From Ignavibacteria bacterium (GTDB lineage: Bacteria > Bacteroidota > Ignavibacteria > Tepidaquicellales > Tepidaquicellaceae): 64,000 nucleotides of DNA. Positions 44,495 through 54,806 of this stretch are shown here, piece by piece. Under the pieces are notes generated by a model. It worked only from the letters and a program-made list of their open reading frames with translations. It was not told the origin of the DNA and did not search any database. The number at the start of each line of letters is the position of its first letter. Position 1 is the first letter of the stretch. The translations under genes were made by a program, and so were the position numbers. The DNA is taken from assembly GCA_028714695.1 (NCBI GenBank), contig JAQTLX010000002.1, positions 1-64,000 of the forward strand, read 5' to 3'.

Positions 44495-47440
44495 ATGAGA
44501 AGAATCCATCTACTTGTCTATTTTGTTCTTGTTTTTAACTTCGGTCTTTACGCTCAAAGCGTGAAGTTGACAGGAACAGTTACAAATTCTGAAACACTTG
44601 AATCCATTTCTAATGCTACTGTTGAATTGGTGCCTGGTCAATATAAAACGCTGACGGATTCAAAGGGTTATTTCGAGATAAAGGGTATAAGTCCTTCCAC
44701 TTATACAGTTATCGTAAATTATGTCGGTTATGAACAGTTTAAATCTGAAATAGACATAAAATCCGATATGTATTATGATGTGGCTTTAAAAAGCGGTGGT
44801 CTTAGCACAGATGTAATAGAAATTAACCGTGCTATCTACCGCGAGACACCTGTTGCATTTACAGATATTGACCAGAAAACTATCGGAACAAGAATGCAGG
44901 GACAGGATGCTCCGTTGTTATTAAGAAATGTTCCCGGCTTCTATGCATACTCAACTGATGGTGTCGGAAACGGAGAGGGCAAATTGTTAATCAGAGGATT
45001 TAACCAGAACTATGTTCAGGTATTGATAAACGGAATTCCTACAAATGACCCGGAATCAAATTCGGTTTACTGGTCCAACTGGGGCTCGGTCTCCGCAAAT
45101 GCGCAGTCAATTCAGATTCAAAGGGGCGCGGGTTCATCTCTTTACGGTTCCGGTTCATTCGGAGGTTCGTTTAATATACTGACCGAAACACCGGGAATAA
45201 ATAAATTTCTCGGATTAACAGGCAATATTGGCAGTCCGAAAAATTCGATGTATGGTATTACTGCATCAAGCGGCTTATTGGGAAAATTTGCCGGCACCTT
45301 GAATGTTGAAAGAAAAATTTCTGAAGGCACAAGAACGAGCGGCAGATACGAAGGATTGAATTACTATCTCTCCGCTGCTTTCCTGCCTGCGGCAAATCAA
45401 ACTTTCAATCTAGTTTTACACGGCGCTCCTCAGGTACACGGATATTCATGGAGCAATGATATTGGGTATTTCAAAAAGTTCGGATATAAGGCAAATCCAG
45501 CCCCGATTATTTCAAGAAATGTTGCTAACCAATGGGATGCCAAATACGGCGCGCAGCCCGATGCTACAAGCCAATACAGAAGTATTTCCGACGGTGTAAG
45601 AGAACTTGCAGACGATAATTTTGTAAATCTTTCGCACAATATGTTTCACAAACCGCAGGTTGAATTGCACTGGACATACAATTTAAAAGATAATTCAACG
45701 ATCCGTGCAACGGGCTTTTGGTCTGCCGGAAGAGGCGGCGGCTCGAGCATTAACGGTAATGGTTCCGTATGGAGTTATAAAACAAAAAGCGTAGGTTCCA
45801 ATGGTGTAAGATATGATACTTTGATAAATAATAAATATGGAGCAGACGGTTATATTAATGACCTGGGAGTTTTTGAAAATACTTATCTCGGAGCAAATAC
45901 TTCACAAAAGAACAGTTATTCAATTCACAATCAGACAGGCATCCTTGCAAGTTATGAAAGCAATCTCGGAAAGACATTCAAATTCACAAGCGGTGCTGAA
46001 TTCAGATACTGGAATGCCGATCACCCCGGATATTTTACTAATTTATTTGGAAAACCCAGTGTAACTCAAAGTTATGCGTTAAGAGATACATCAGGAAGAG
46101 TGACAGGCGCCACATTCTCAAGAAAAGTTTATCAGGGAGATATTAACGGACCAAACTACGATATCGGTCCGGATGTTTTCGGATGGACTTCCGATAATGA
46201 TCCAACATACAGGTCGCAGTATAGAAATTACACGGGGAAAGTGCCCCAGTTAACAATTTTTACTCAAGGAAACTGGTCTTATAAGAAACTTAATATAATG
46301 GGTTCGCTGCAATATGTGTGGTATCAGTATAAATTGGTCGAGCAGATGCCAAGTGAAAATGCAATCGGACAGAAACTTACAATTCAGCAGGCTAATACAA
46401 TGAATCTGCAGAATGAAGGCCCTCTCAACGGTAAGTTTTATATGAAGGGTACTGATAATCGCTGGTATGAATTCGCACTGGTTAACGAAAACAGATCAAG
46501 AGGCTTCTTCCAGCCTAAAGTCGGATTCAACATTAATGCAACAAACAATTTTAACGTATTCGGTAATTTTGCACACGTAGAAAGATTTGTTGATCTTGGT
46601 GTTTATTATAATCAGGGACGTGTAAATCCGGATGCAAAAGACGAAATCTCAAATCAGTTCGAACTCGGCGTCGGTTGGACTTCCGGTTTATTATCTGCTA
46701 AACTTAATGGTTACTACATGCTGTGGGATAATAAATCCGCCAGCATTCAGGACCAGTCAATGGCAGGACAGCCCGGATACGACAGAAATGGTTTCAGAAC
46801 AGAATTAATTGGAACATCCAGACACGAAGGTCTTGAATTTGAGTTGGGATATTCCTTGAACAAATTACTGCCCGTAAAGGGATTCGGCGTAAAGGGCTCG
46901 CTTACATTTATGGATAATAAATGGCAGTCGGTGCTCGATGCAGTTAAAATAGATCCGATTACAGGCTTACGCAGAGTATTTAATGCATCGGCGCTTGATG
47001 CTAACGGCAACAAGGTACCGTTGTATTTTGACCAACTTGAAGGAACACCTCTTGCAAGCGGTCCGCAGTTCATGTCGACTTTCAGTCTGACTTATGACAA
47101 GCAAGGATTATTCGGTTCAGTTGATATGAGTTTCTATGCAAAAGATTATGTACTTGACGGCGGCTCTTATATGGCAACAAACGGTGATTTTGTAGGAAGT
47201 GACGCATCAGGAAATCCCATATTCAGGAATGAATTTACTGACAAATTGCCGACGAGAGTTTTATTTGACGCAAATTTGGGATATAATTACAATTTCGGCA
47301 AGTCATTCCCTATAAAGGGAACGATAGTATTCCAGGTATTGAATATTTTTGATACCGATTATTTCGCAGCAGCCGACAGGTCCGGTGTAATTCCGGGAAT
47401 GAAGAGATCATTCAGAGCAAATATATCTCTCGGCTGGTAG
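44495..47440 (+). CDS. TonB-dependent outer-membrane receptor with CarboxypepD-like N domain
   Basis: A 981-residue outer-membrane receptor. After a signal peptide (to LYAQS, about residue 21) comes a carboxypeptidase-regulatory-like beta sandwich (VKLTGTVTNSETLESISNATV, about 23-105). The plug domain follows, with NVPGFYAYSTDGVGNGEGKL, LIRGFNQNYVQVLINGIPTND (split) and QSIQIQRGAGSSLYGSGSFGG (split), then a 22-strand barrel to the C-terminal SLGW. Such receptors import siderophores, vitamins or oligosaccharides using TonB energy. No SusD partner is adjacent, so a sugar-utilisation locus is not indicated. A terminator follows. Confidence 0.92.
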   Translation: MRRIHLLVYFVLVFNFGLYAQSVKLTGTVTNSETLESISNATVELVPGQYKTLTDSKGYFEIKGISPSTYTVIVNYVGYEQFKSEIDIKSDMYYDVALKSGGLSTDVIEINRAIYRETPVAFTDIDQKTIGTRMQGQDAPLLLRNVPGFYAYSTDGVGNGEGKLLIRGFNQNYVQVLINGIPTNDPESNSVYWSNWGSVSANAQSIQIQRGAGSSLYGSGSFGGSFNILTETPGINKFLGLTGNIGSPKNSMYGITASSGLLGKFAGTLNVERKISEGTRTSGRYEGLNYYLSAAFLPAANQTFNLVLHGAPQVHGYSWSNDIGYFKKFGYKANPAPIISRNVANQWDAKYGAQPDATSQYRSISDGVRELADDNFVNLSHNMFHKPQVELHWTYNLKDNSTIRATGFWSAGRGGGSSINGNGSVWSYKTKSVGSNGVRYDTLINNKYGADGYINDLGVFENTYLGANTSQKNSYSIHNQTGILASYESNLGKTFKFTSGAEFRYWNADHPGYFTNLFGKPSVTQSYALRDTSGRVTGATFSRKVYQGDINGPNYDIGPDVFGWTSDNDPTYRSQYRNYTGKVPQLTIFTQGNWSYKKLNIMGSLQYVWYQYKLVEQMPSENAIGQKLTIQQANTMNLQNEGPLNGKFYMKGTDNRWYEFALVNENRSRGFFQPKVGFNINATNNFNVFGNFAHVERFVDLGVYYNQGRVNPDAKDEISNQFELGVGWTSGLLSAKLNGYYMLWDNKSASIQDQSMAGQPGYDRNGFRTELIGTSRHEGLEFELGYSLNKLLPVKGFGVKGSLTFMDNKWQSVLDAVKIDPITGLRRVFNASALDANGNKVPLYFDQLEGTPLASGPQFMSTFSLTYDKQGLFGSVDMSFYAKDYVLDGGSYMATNGDFVGSDASGNPIFRNEFTDKLPTRVLFDANLGYNYNFGKSFPIKGTIVFQVLNIFDTDYFAAADRSGVIPGMKRSFRANISLGW

Positions 47441-47460
47441 TAGTGCTGTTTTAAAATATA

Positions 47461-47490
47461 AAAAGCGGAGTTATATCTCCGCTTTTTTTG
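47461..47490 (+). terminator. Rho-independent terminator of the TonB receptor gene
   Basis: A 10-bp stem AAAAGCGGAG/CTCCGCTTTT with a 6-base loop and seven T, 20 bases after the stop codon. Confidence 0.92.
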
Positions 47491-47597
47491 TAAAGTCACT
47501 TCGTTATTAAATTTTATACCATATTTTATTGTTTTAATGTTATAATCAGTATGATATTTTATACTAATTACATTCGGTTAAATTAATCCTATATATT

Positions 47598-48569
47598 ATG
47601 AAAATTACTATTGTCGGCGCCGGCAATGTCGGTGCAACGTGTGCAAATGAAATAGCAATTAAAGAAATTGCCGATGAACTTGTAATTCTTGATGTAAATG
47701 AAGGAATGACGAGAGGTAAAGCACTTGATTTATGGCAGACATCGCCTATACTTAGTTTCGATACCCGGATAGTTCCTGCCGCGGATGATTATGAAAAGAC
47801 AAATAATTCAGACGTGGTTGTCATTACAGCCGGTTTGCCGAGAAAACCCGGAATGTCAAGAGATGATCTAATTCATACAAATGCTTTGATTGTAAAAGAT
47901 GTAGTTGAAAACATCGTTAAATATTCACCGGAAGCAATTTTAATTATAGTATCAAACCCTCTTGACGTTATGACATATGCAGCGTTTCTTGCCGCTAACG
48001 GTCTTTCTTCAAAGAAAGTTTTTGGTATGGCAGGAATTCTTGACACAGCCAGATTTAAATCATTCATAGCCGAGGCGCTGAATATTTCTCCGAAAAGTAT
48101 TCATGCGATTTTAATGGGCGGACACGGAGATTCTATGGTGCCTCTTCCCAGATACACAACCGTTTCAGGCATTCCAATAAAAGAACTTTTGCCTGAAAAG
48201 AAACTAAATGAGATACTTGAAAGAACGAAAAAAGGCGGAGGCGAACTTGTGAATCTAATGGGAACGTCTGCCTGGTATGCTCCCGGCGCGGCTACCGCTC
48301 AGATGGTCGAATCGGTTGTAAGAAATCAGAGAAGAGTTTTTCCTGTCTGTGCCGCTTTGAACGGTGAATATGGATTATCTAATCTTCATCTCGGTGTACC
48401 TGTAGTCTTGGGTAAGAACGGGATTGAAAAAGTTATAGAACTTCATCTTGACGAAGAAGAAATGTCACTTTTGAAAAAATCAGCAAAAGAAGTTAAACAA
48501 CTTATGCAGGTTCTGGACGATATGAATATATTCGAGAAAAAGTACGCTCATCTGAATCCTATCGGGTAA
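47598..48569 (+). CDS. mdh: Malate dehydrogenase
   Basis: A 323-residue NAD-dependent dehydrogenase of the lactate/malate family. The N-terminal GAGNVGATCA (residues 7-16) binds NAD, with Asp34 of ILDVNEG as the ribose-binding acid. The substrate loop is GLPRKPGMSRDDL, followed by VSNPLDVMTY and the catalytic histidine in GGHGDSMVPL. The arginines of RKPGMSR mark malate specificity, as in the mdh type 3 family of Chlorobi/Bacteroidota. It interconverts malate and oxaloacetate in the TCA cycle. It is convergent with a small minus-strand gene 20 bases away. Confidence 0.96.
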   Translation: MKITIVGAGNVGATCANEIAIKEIADELVILDVNEGMTRGKALDLWQTSPILSFDTRIVPAADDYEKTNNSDVVVITAGLPRKPGMSRDDLIHTNALIVKDVVENIVKYSPEAILIIVSNPLDVMTYAAFLAANGLSSKKVFGMAGILDTARFKSFIAEALNISPKSIHAILMGGHGDSMVPLPRYTTVSGIPIKELLPEKKLNEILERTKKGGGELVNLMGTSAWYAPGAATAQMVESVVRNQRRVFPVCAALNGEYGLSNLHLGVPVVLGKNGIEKVIELHLDEEEMSLLKKSAKEVKQLMQVLDDMNIFEKKYAHLNPIG

Positions 48570-48589
48570 GCGCCAAATTCATCGGCAGT

Positions 48590-49063
48590 TCAGATTTTCT
48601 TAAAAGTAATGTTGAGTCCGGGAGATAATCCCAGAGAAATATTCACAGCATCGAGACCGTAATCTCCCATCTTTATTGATGTATAGAAATCTCCGGCTTT
48701 GAATAATAACTTGAGTATTAACTTTACCATTTTATTCCCTTCCGCCTGTTCCATTACCGATAATCTTTCTTCGTCCGAAATGCTGTTCAGATAATGAAAG
48801 GATAATGAAATCGACGGGCTAAGCCCAAGTGAAACTCCCATTCCTTTAAATTCATATCCCGCTGAAGTTATAAGTCCTATTGAGCCGTTGATACTGTCAA
48901 CTGTTTCTTTAATTTTGCCCGAACCCGCATCTTTGAAATCCTCGGCGATTTCTTCCTGTTCATCGCCCAAATAATTGTCCTTAAAACTAATCACTTTGTC
49001 CGTTACATTACTTACTGCGCCTTTTGCGGCCTCTTTTGCTTTGTTGAATATATTATCTGTCAT
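48590..49063 (-). CDS. Hypothetical protein with two LGLSP repeats
   Basis: A 157-residue cytoplasmic-looking protein without signal peptide. The first 60 residues are charged and helical (MTDNIFNKAKEAAKGAVSN start). The rest carries two related segments, GVSLGLSPSISLSF (about residues 76-89) and NISLGLSPGLNITF (about 141-154), each beta-like, separated by a helical stretch. I recognise no family. It is transcribed against mdh. Confidence 0.65.
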   Translation of the reverse strand: MTDNIFNKAKEAAKGAVSNVTDKVISFKDNYLGDEQEEIAEDFKDAGSGKIKETVDSINGSIGLITSAGYEFKGMGVSLGLSPSISLSFHYLNSISDEERLSVMEQAEGNKMVKLILKLLFKAGDFYTSIKMGDYGLDAVNISLGLSPGLNITFKKI

Positions 49064-49231
49064 TTGTTTTTTTAAGCAAAAATATTCTTTATTAATGAAA
49101 AATGCAATTTTATTTAAATCAGATTATTCATTATTGATAAATTTTAATATTTACTTTCTTAACGGCTTAACATAACTTTCATTTACCTTGATTTAGGCAG
49201 TATCGGCGATTCCCATTCATTTAATCGGAAT

Positions 49232-52200
49232 ATGGAATTAGAATCTATTGAAAATAATATTCTTGCTCCAAAAACATCTCAACGAATTAAATTTCGAGGG
49301 CTATTCATTGCAATAATTTCTTTAATAATATTAACGCTTATAGTTCTTGGCTATGTTAATGTAAATAAAACGAGAGAAAAACAGTACAACAGTGCATCTG
49401 AAAACCTCAGAATTATCTCAGATAATAAAGTTGACAGAATCAATAAATGGAGAAATAGTATTATTCTGGGTTCCCGCAAATTTATGAATGACATTGTCAT
49501 TCAAAGGTTTCTTAACGATTGGTTCAGCAGCGAAATAAAAAAAGATGACGATACATTTATTAAAAAATGGCTGACTAATTTTCTGGATTCGGGGGAAGTG
49601 AAAGAGTTCGCTGTCTTTTCGCCGGAAAGGAAATGTCTTGTATTCTCTGATAAGCCGGAGAATTATTCGGAGAAGGAAAGAATATCGGCATTTAATAAAT
49701 GCCTGCAGGGAAAAGATGTAGTTATGTCGGATTTGTATTTTGAAAATGAATATGATAGTGCCAGAATATCTGTTTTTATTCCGGTTATAAATACAAATTC
49801 ATTGAAGAGAATTGTGTCAGGTGTTATCATGCTGGAAATTAATCCCTATATCGAATTATTCCCTATAATTGAATTTTGGCCGTTGAAATCGAATCTCTCA
49901 CAATCCGTACTTATTCGCAGAGATTCAGCGAATGTACTTTACATTGTGAATCGATTATCAGAAAAAAATTCTGTTCTAAAACTGAAATCCCCTCTAAATG
50001 ATACAGACTTTGTCTCTGTTAAAGCGGTTAACGGCCGTACAGGTATCTTCGAAGGAAAAGACTACAATAAAAGAGAAGTGATATCATCATCAGGGAACAT
50101 ACAAGGTACAAATTGGATTTTACTGTCAAGTATAGACAAGGAAGAACTTGATAACCAGGTTGCAAAAACAACAAATATCATTCTTGGATTTATTTTTCTG
50201 ATAATTTTATTTTTCGTTCTTCTGTTAGTACTGGTTCTGAGGCAATACAGATTATCGAAATACAGTGAACTATTAAAAATAGAAAAGGAAAAGAATATTC
50301 AATTCGAAAGATTAAATACTTTGCTGCAAAATGCAAATGACAGCATATTATTGCTGAGCAGCGATGGACTCGTGATTGACGTTAATGATAAAGCCGTAGA
50401 AGTGTATGGTTACTCCAAGAAAGAATTTTCGAAATTGAACATAAGAGATTTAAGGGCTCCTGAAGAAAAAGCATCTTTTAATTCAGCATACTTCGATTTG
50501 AAGAAAAAAAGGTCGCTTGTTATCGAAACAATTCATATCTCAAAAACCGGAAGAACATTTCCGGTTGAAGCCAGTGCATCAATAATAACCTTCGATGGAG
50601 AAGACTATATACAGAATATTGTCAGAGATATAAGTTATAGAAAAGAAACTGATAAGAAATTAAGAGAATCTGAAAATATGTTTAAATCTGCATTTGATTA
50701 TGCGAATGATGCTATGTTCATAATGGACCATGATATAATACTTGATGCAAACAGAAATGCGGAGATACTTTTCGGAATCCCGAAGAAAGACATGATTGGC
50801 AAAAGACCATTTAATTTATCTCCGCAATATCAGGAGGGAGGAAAGGCATCCAAAGAAAAAGCGCTGGAGTCCATCAGTAAAGCAGAGTCCGGCATTCCGC
50901 AGTTCTTTGAGTGGATTCACAGAAATTCAGACGGTGTTGATTTCAATACTGAAGTAAGCCTTAATACTATAATCCTTGAAAACAAAAATCTTATTTTTGC
51001 AGTAGTACGCGACATTACTTTCAGAAAATATGCGGAAAATACACTGCGTGAAAGAGAAAACAGACTTAATCTGGTACTTGAAGGTGCCGAAATAGGATAT
51101 TATGATATGAACATGATTACCGGTGAAGTGATTACCAACGAAAGATGTTATAAGATGCTTGGTTATAATGCAAATGAAATTGTCCGCAGCAGAAAATGGT
51201 GGAGGGATATTGTTCATCCCGATGATGCAATAAATTCGCAAATCATATGGGAAGAATATTTATCCGGAAAAAGAGATATATATGAAGTTGAAGTAAGATT
51301 GAGAAAAAAAGACGGTACCTGGTTATGGGTGCTTGATAAAGGTAAGTTTTTCGAAGTAACGGAAGACGGTAAACCTATAAGAGTTGCCGGTACACATCTT
51401 GATATATCCGCCCTGAAATATTCCGAAGAGGCAATGAGAATTGCAAAAGAGGCAGCAGAAGAAGCCAGCCGCCTGAAATCAAATTTCCTTGCAAATATGT
51501 CTCATGAACTCAGAACCCCGATGACAGGTATAATCGGTTTTTCCGAAATGCTTTTCACGGAACTGGAGGATTCAGAACATAAAGAAATGGCAGAGATGAT
51601 TTTAAAAGGCGGTAAAAGATTAACACAGACTCTGAATTCAATACTCGACCTATCAAGGATTGAAGCAAATCAGATTGAAGTGAAAAAAAATGAATGCAAT
51701 ATAATACCTCTGGTTGAAAATTCAGTGAAGTTATATCAGCAGGCTGCCAAATTGAAGGGATTGAATATCGAAATCAACAGTGATAAAGATGAGTTATTTT
51801 GCATTCTGGATGAAAAAATATTCGAAGATATTCTGAATAATTTAATTAAAAACGCACTGACATATACCGAAAGAGGAAATATTAGCATATCCGTAAGTAC
51901 CATCATTAAAGGTGAAATCAGTTTTGCAAAAATTTCGGTAAAGGATACAGGGATTGGAATTCCCGAAGAACTCCATCAGCAGATTTTTGCTCCTTTCCGT
52001 CAGGTCAGTGAAGGATTAAACAGGAAATATGAAGGAACAGGTCTCGGACTCACATTGACAAAAAAATTAATCGAACTCATGGATGGCAAAATTCATGTCA
52101 AGAGTAAAGTAGGGGAGGGTTCGGAATTTATAGTCGAAATACCTTTATCAACAAAGAAAACCGAAAAAATGTTAAATTCTATTCCTGCCGATTCAGTTTT

Positions 52201-52573
52201 ACCGAAAGCATTGTTCGTTGAAGATGAATATGAGAATTTTGAACTGATAAAGATTCTTCTCAAGCCTTATTTGAATATAGAAAATGCAGTAACCGGATAT
52301 GATGCACTTGAAATGATTAAAAGTAATAATTACGCAATCATATTTATGGATATAGGACTTAAGGGAATTGACGGAATGCAGACTACAAAAGAAATAAGGA
52401 AAATGGACAGATATAAAAACATACCGATTATCGCTATTACTGCTTTCGCAATGACGGGCGATAAAGAAAGAATTCTTGAAAGCGGCTGTGACGAATATCT
52501 GCCTAAGCCTTTTAAAAAAGAAGCACTATTTACAATTTTAAAAAAATATATTAATTTGAATTTGAAAAGTTAA
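49232..52573 (+). CDS. Hybrid sensor histidine kinase with three PAS domains and a receiver
   Basis: A 1113-residue membrane kinase. Transmembrane helices at about residues 28-48 and 312-333 flank a periplasmic sensor of about 260 residues (Cache-like by layout). Then follow PAS1 (about 360-465), PAS2 (about 478-598) and PAS3 (about 605-728, with KDGTWLWVLDKGKF and a PAC end). HisKA carries His758 in NMSHELRTPMTGIIGFSE, the HATPase has N-, G1- and G2-like boxes (DTGIGIPEE, GTGLGLTL), and the C-terminal receiver has the phospho-acceptor Asp1040 in IFMDIGLKG. It probably feeds the receiver-only protein encoded 10 bases downstream. Confidence 0.92.
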   Translation: MELESIENNILAPKTSQRIKFRGLFIAIISLIILTLIVLGYVNVNKTREKQYNSASENLRIISDNKVDRINKWRNSIILGSRKFMNDIVIQRFLNDWFSSEIKKDDDTFIKKWLTNFLDSGEVKEFAVFSPERKCLVFSDKPENYSEKERISAFNKCLQGKDVVMSDLYFENEYDSARISVFIPVINTNSLKRIVSGVIMLEINPYIELFPIIEFWPLKSNLSQSVLIRRDSANVLYIVNRLSEKNSVLKLKSPLNDTDFVSVKAVNGRTGIFEGKDYNKREVISSSGNIQGTNWILLSSIDKEELDNQVAKTTNIILGFIFLIILFFVLLLVLVLRQYRLSKYSELLKIEKEKNIQFERLNTLLQNANDSILLLSSDGLVIDVNDKAVEVYGYSKKEFSKLNIRDLRAPEEKASFNSAYFDLKKKRSLVIETIHISKTGRTFPVEASASIITFDGEDYIQNIVRDISYRKETDKKLRESENMFKSAFDYANDAMFIMDHDIILDANRNAEILFGIPKKDMIGKRPFNLSPQYQEGGKASKEKALESISKAESGIPQFFEWIHRNSDGVDFNTEVSLNTIILENKNLIFAVVRDITFRKYAENTLRERENRLNLVLEGAEIGYYDMNMITGEVITNERCYKMLGYNANEIVRSRKWWRDIVHPDDAINSQIIWEEYLSGKRDIYEVEVRLRKKDGTWLWVLDKGKFFEVTEDGKPIRVAGTHLDISALKYSEEAMRIAKEAAEEASRLKSNFLANMSHELRTPMTGIIGFSEMLFTELEDSEHKEMAEMILKGGKRLTQTLNSILDLSRIEANQIEVKKNECNIIPLVENSVKLYQQAAKLKGLNIEINSDKDELFCILDEKIFEDILNNLIKNALTYTERGNISISVSTIIKGEISFAKISVKDTGIGIPEELHQQIFAPFRQVSEGLNRKYEGTGLGLTLTKKLIELMDGKIHVKSKVGEGSEFIVEIPLSTKKTEKMLNSIPADSVLPKALFVEDEYENFELIKILLKPYLNIENAVTGYDALEMIKSNNYAIIFMDIGLKGIDGMQTTKEIRKMDRYKNIPIIAITAFAMTGDKERILESGCDEYLPKPFKKEALFTILKKYINLNLKS

Positions 52574-52583
52574 TTTTCAGGTT

Positions 52584-52952
52584 ATGGAAAAATTAAAAAT
52601 ATTGTTATTTGAGGATGATGAGGATTGTTCATTTATAATCACCAGATTGCTTTCAAAAAATTTTCTCTTAGATCATTCAGATACTGCCGAAGCCGGTTTA
52701 ACTCTTGCAAAAAATACCGTTTACGACCTTATTTTGATGGATATCGGACTAAAAGACGTAAATGGTATGGATATAGTGAAGAAACTCCGCAGTATGAAAC
52801 ATTATGAGAATACACCTATTGTCGCATTAACTGCATTTGCCATGTTCGGCGATAAAGAAAAATTTCTTGAAGGCGGATGCACTCATTATTTATCCAAACC
52901 GTTTTTATCTTATGAACTTATCGAAACAGTGAACTCCGCTCTTAAAGTTTAG
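52584..52952 (+). CDS. Receiver-only response regulator
   Basis: A 122-residue stand-alone receiver domain. The acidic pocket is FEDDEDC (residues 9-15), the phospho-acceptor is Asp53 in LILMDIGLKDVNGM, followed by the conserved threonine in ALTAFAM and lysine in SKPF. No output domain is attached. Its MDIGLK, LTAFAMxGDKE and SKPF segments closely resemble those of the receiver at the end of the preceding hybrid kinase, suggesting it arose from that domain and works in the same phosphorelay. Confidence 0.9.
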   Translation: MEKLKILLFEDDEDCSFIITRLLSKNFLLDHSDTAEAGLTLAKNTVYDLILMDIGLKDVNGMDIVKKLRSMKHYENTPIVALTAFAMFGDKEKFLEGGCTHYLSKPFLSYELIETVNSALKV

Positions 52953-52988
52953 ATTTTCATTTTACTAATATTTAACTGAAATATTAAT

Positions 52989-52996
52989 TATATTTG
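52989..52996 (+). promoter_or_regulatory. Bacteroidota-type -7 element upstream of the second kinase
   Basis: TATATTTG is a full match to TAnnTTTG, 26 bases before the TTG start at 53023. No TTG at the -33 spacing is evident. Confidence 0.35.
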
Positions 52997-53022
52997 TGTA
53001 ATTAGACAAACTTTATAATTAT

Positions 53023-54792
53023 TTGGGAAGAAAATCTACATATACGATTGTTGTTATTTACTTCATATTTGGTGTTTTATGGATACTAATTACCGATTAC
53101 TTTCTGAAAACTATTGTCCCATCTCTGGGTATTTTTGCATATATATCCTCATTTAAAGGTATATTTTTTGTCGTGCTTTCCACTCTTTTTATATTTTTAC
53201 TGTTAAAAAGATTTTTTTATAAGGAAATCACCGAAATTGAAAACACAGACAAAAAAATTCTTGATAAATTACAACTTGAACTTGAAGATAACAAAAGAAT
53301 TAAGGAAAAATTATTGAAATATCAGGTGAATCTAAATGCTCTGATAGAAAGTAATCTTCAATCATTTGTGCTTCTCGATAAGGATTCTAATATCATTCTA
53401 TTTAACAAGTCTGCCGAGTTTTATATCGGTAAGGTGACAGGCGTTAATATAAAGAAAGATATGAATCTTAGAGAAATTTTACCTGTCGATATGAAAGAGT
53501 CATTTACTCTTAATTTCAATAAAGCAATCAACAATATTCCTGCTCGTGTAGAAAAGAAATTTAATATAGACGGACGTGAACTCTGGGTTAATTTTATTTA
53601 TAATCCGGCTTTTAATAAGGCAAATGAGATATTCGGTGTGATTTTTACGGGTATCGAAAGCACCGAACGGATGAATATGATGAATGAACTGAAAAAAACT
53701 GTTGAAATATATGAAGAACTCATAAAAGCAACTCCCGATGCAGTATCGATAACTAACAAACAAGGAAAACTGGAGTACATTTCTCCCGTAGCACTTGAAC
53801 TGCTTCGAATTGATGATATTAATAAGGCAGTCGACCAGCCCTGCATAAAGTGGTTCGCTGAAGAAGAATATGAAAATCTGCAAAGCAACATTGATTTAAT
53901 AATTAATCATAAACACCAAACAAAAGGGTCTGTCTATAAAATGAGGCGCGACGATGGTTCTTATTTTATAGCAGAATTCAATTCGAGTCCGATTGAGAAT
54001 ATTGACGGCAATCCGACTAGTTTTATTTCAACTTTCAGGGATATAACGCAAAGAATTGAGTCCGAAGAAAAATTAAGAGTATATTCGAATGAACTCAAAG
54101 AACTTAATGCAAGTAAAGACAGGTTCTTTTCAATCGTTGCTCATGACCTTAGGAATCCGCTTCAGGGATTGCTTGGTTTTTCCAGCCTGTTGAACGATAA
54201 TTTCAGCGATCTGACGATAGATGAAGTTAAAGAATATATCGGCTACATATATCAGTCTGCTAAGAAAATGCACTCTCTTACAAATAATCTTCTGCAATGG
54301 TCGAGAATAAAAACAGGAAAAATCGATTATAGTCCGCTTAATATTAATGTATATAATGCCGTCAAACATAATATTGACCTGCTGAAACCAAGCGCCTTTA
54401 AAAAGGAAATAAACATAGAAACGGAAATCGAATCGGATATTAATATCTACGCCGACAGGAAAATGTTCGATTCGATTTTGCAGAATATTTTAAGCAATGC
54501 CATAAAATTTTCATATCCTAAGAACAGAATTGATATAAGCGCGGAAATAAATAAAAATTTTGTCCGCCTTAGCATCAGAGACTACGGTTTGGGCATCAAA
54601 AAAGAAAACACAAGCAAGTTATTCTCAATCGATACTCATTTCACAACGACAGGCACGCAGGATGAAGAAGGGACAGGGCTCGGGCTGATACTCTGCAAGG
54701 AAATGGTTGATAAGCACGGCGGAGAAATAACTTTTGAAAGCGAATATAAAAAAGGCAGTGTCTTCAGTTTCACACTGCCCAAAGGTACATAA
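53023..54792 (+). CDS. PAS-containing sensor histidine kinase
   Basis: A 589-residue kinase starting at TTG. Two N-terminal transmembrane helices (about residues 5-27 and 38-62) lie close together with almost no periplasmic loop. Two PAS domains follow (about 98-220 and 225-345, the second ending in a PAC motif with SFISTFRDITQR). HisKA holds His374 in FSIVAHDLRNPLQGLLGFSS, and the HATPase_c domain ends with EGTGLGLILCKEMVDKHGG. There is no receiver. It may share the receiver-only regulator encoded just upstream. Input is probably cytoplasmic via the PAS domains. Confidence 0.9.
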   Translation: MGRKSTYTIVVIYFIFGVLWILITDYFLKTIVPSLGIFAYISSFKGIFFVVLSTLFIFLLLKRFFYKEITEIENTDKKILDKLQLELEDNKRIKEKLLKYQVNLNALIESNLQSFVLLDKDSNIILFNKSAEFYIGKVTGVNIKKDMNLREILPVDMKESFTLNFNKAINNIPARVEKKFNIDGRELWVNFIYNPAFNKANEIFGVIFTGIESTERMNMMNELKKTVEIYEELIKATPDAVSITNKQGKLEYISPVALELLRIDDINKAVDQPCIKWFAEEEYENLQSNIDLIINHKHQTKGSVYKMRRDDGSYFIAEFNSSPIENIDGNPTSFISTFRDITQRIESEEKLRVYSNELKELNASKDRFFSIVAHDLRNPLQGLLGFSSLLNDNFSDLTIDEVKEYIGYIYQSAKKMHSLTNNLLQWSRIKTGKIDYSPLNINVYNAVKHNIDLLKPSAFKKEINIETEIESDINIYADRKMFDSILQNILSNAIKFSYPKNRIDISAEINKNFVRLSIRDYGLGIKKENTSKLFSIDTHFTTTGTQDEEGTGLGLILCKEMVDKHGGEITFESEYKKGSVFSFTLPKGT

Positions 54793-54806
54793 ACCGGGAA
54801 ATATTT

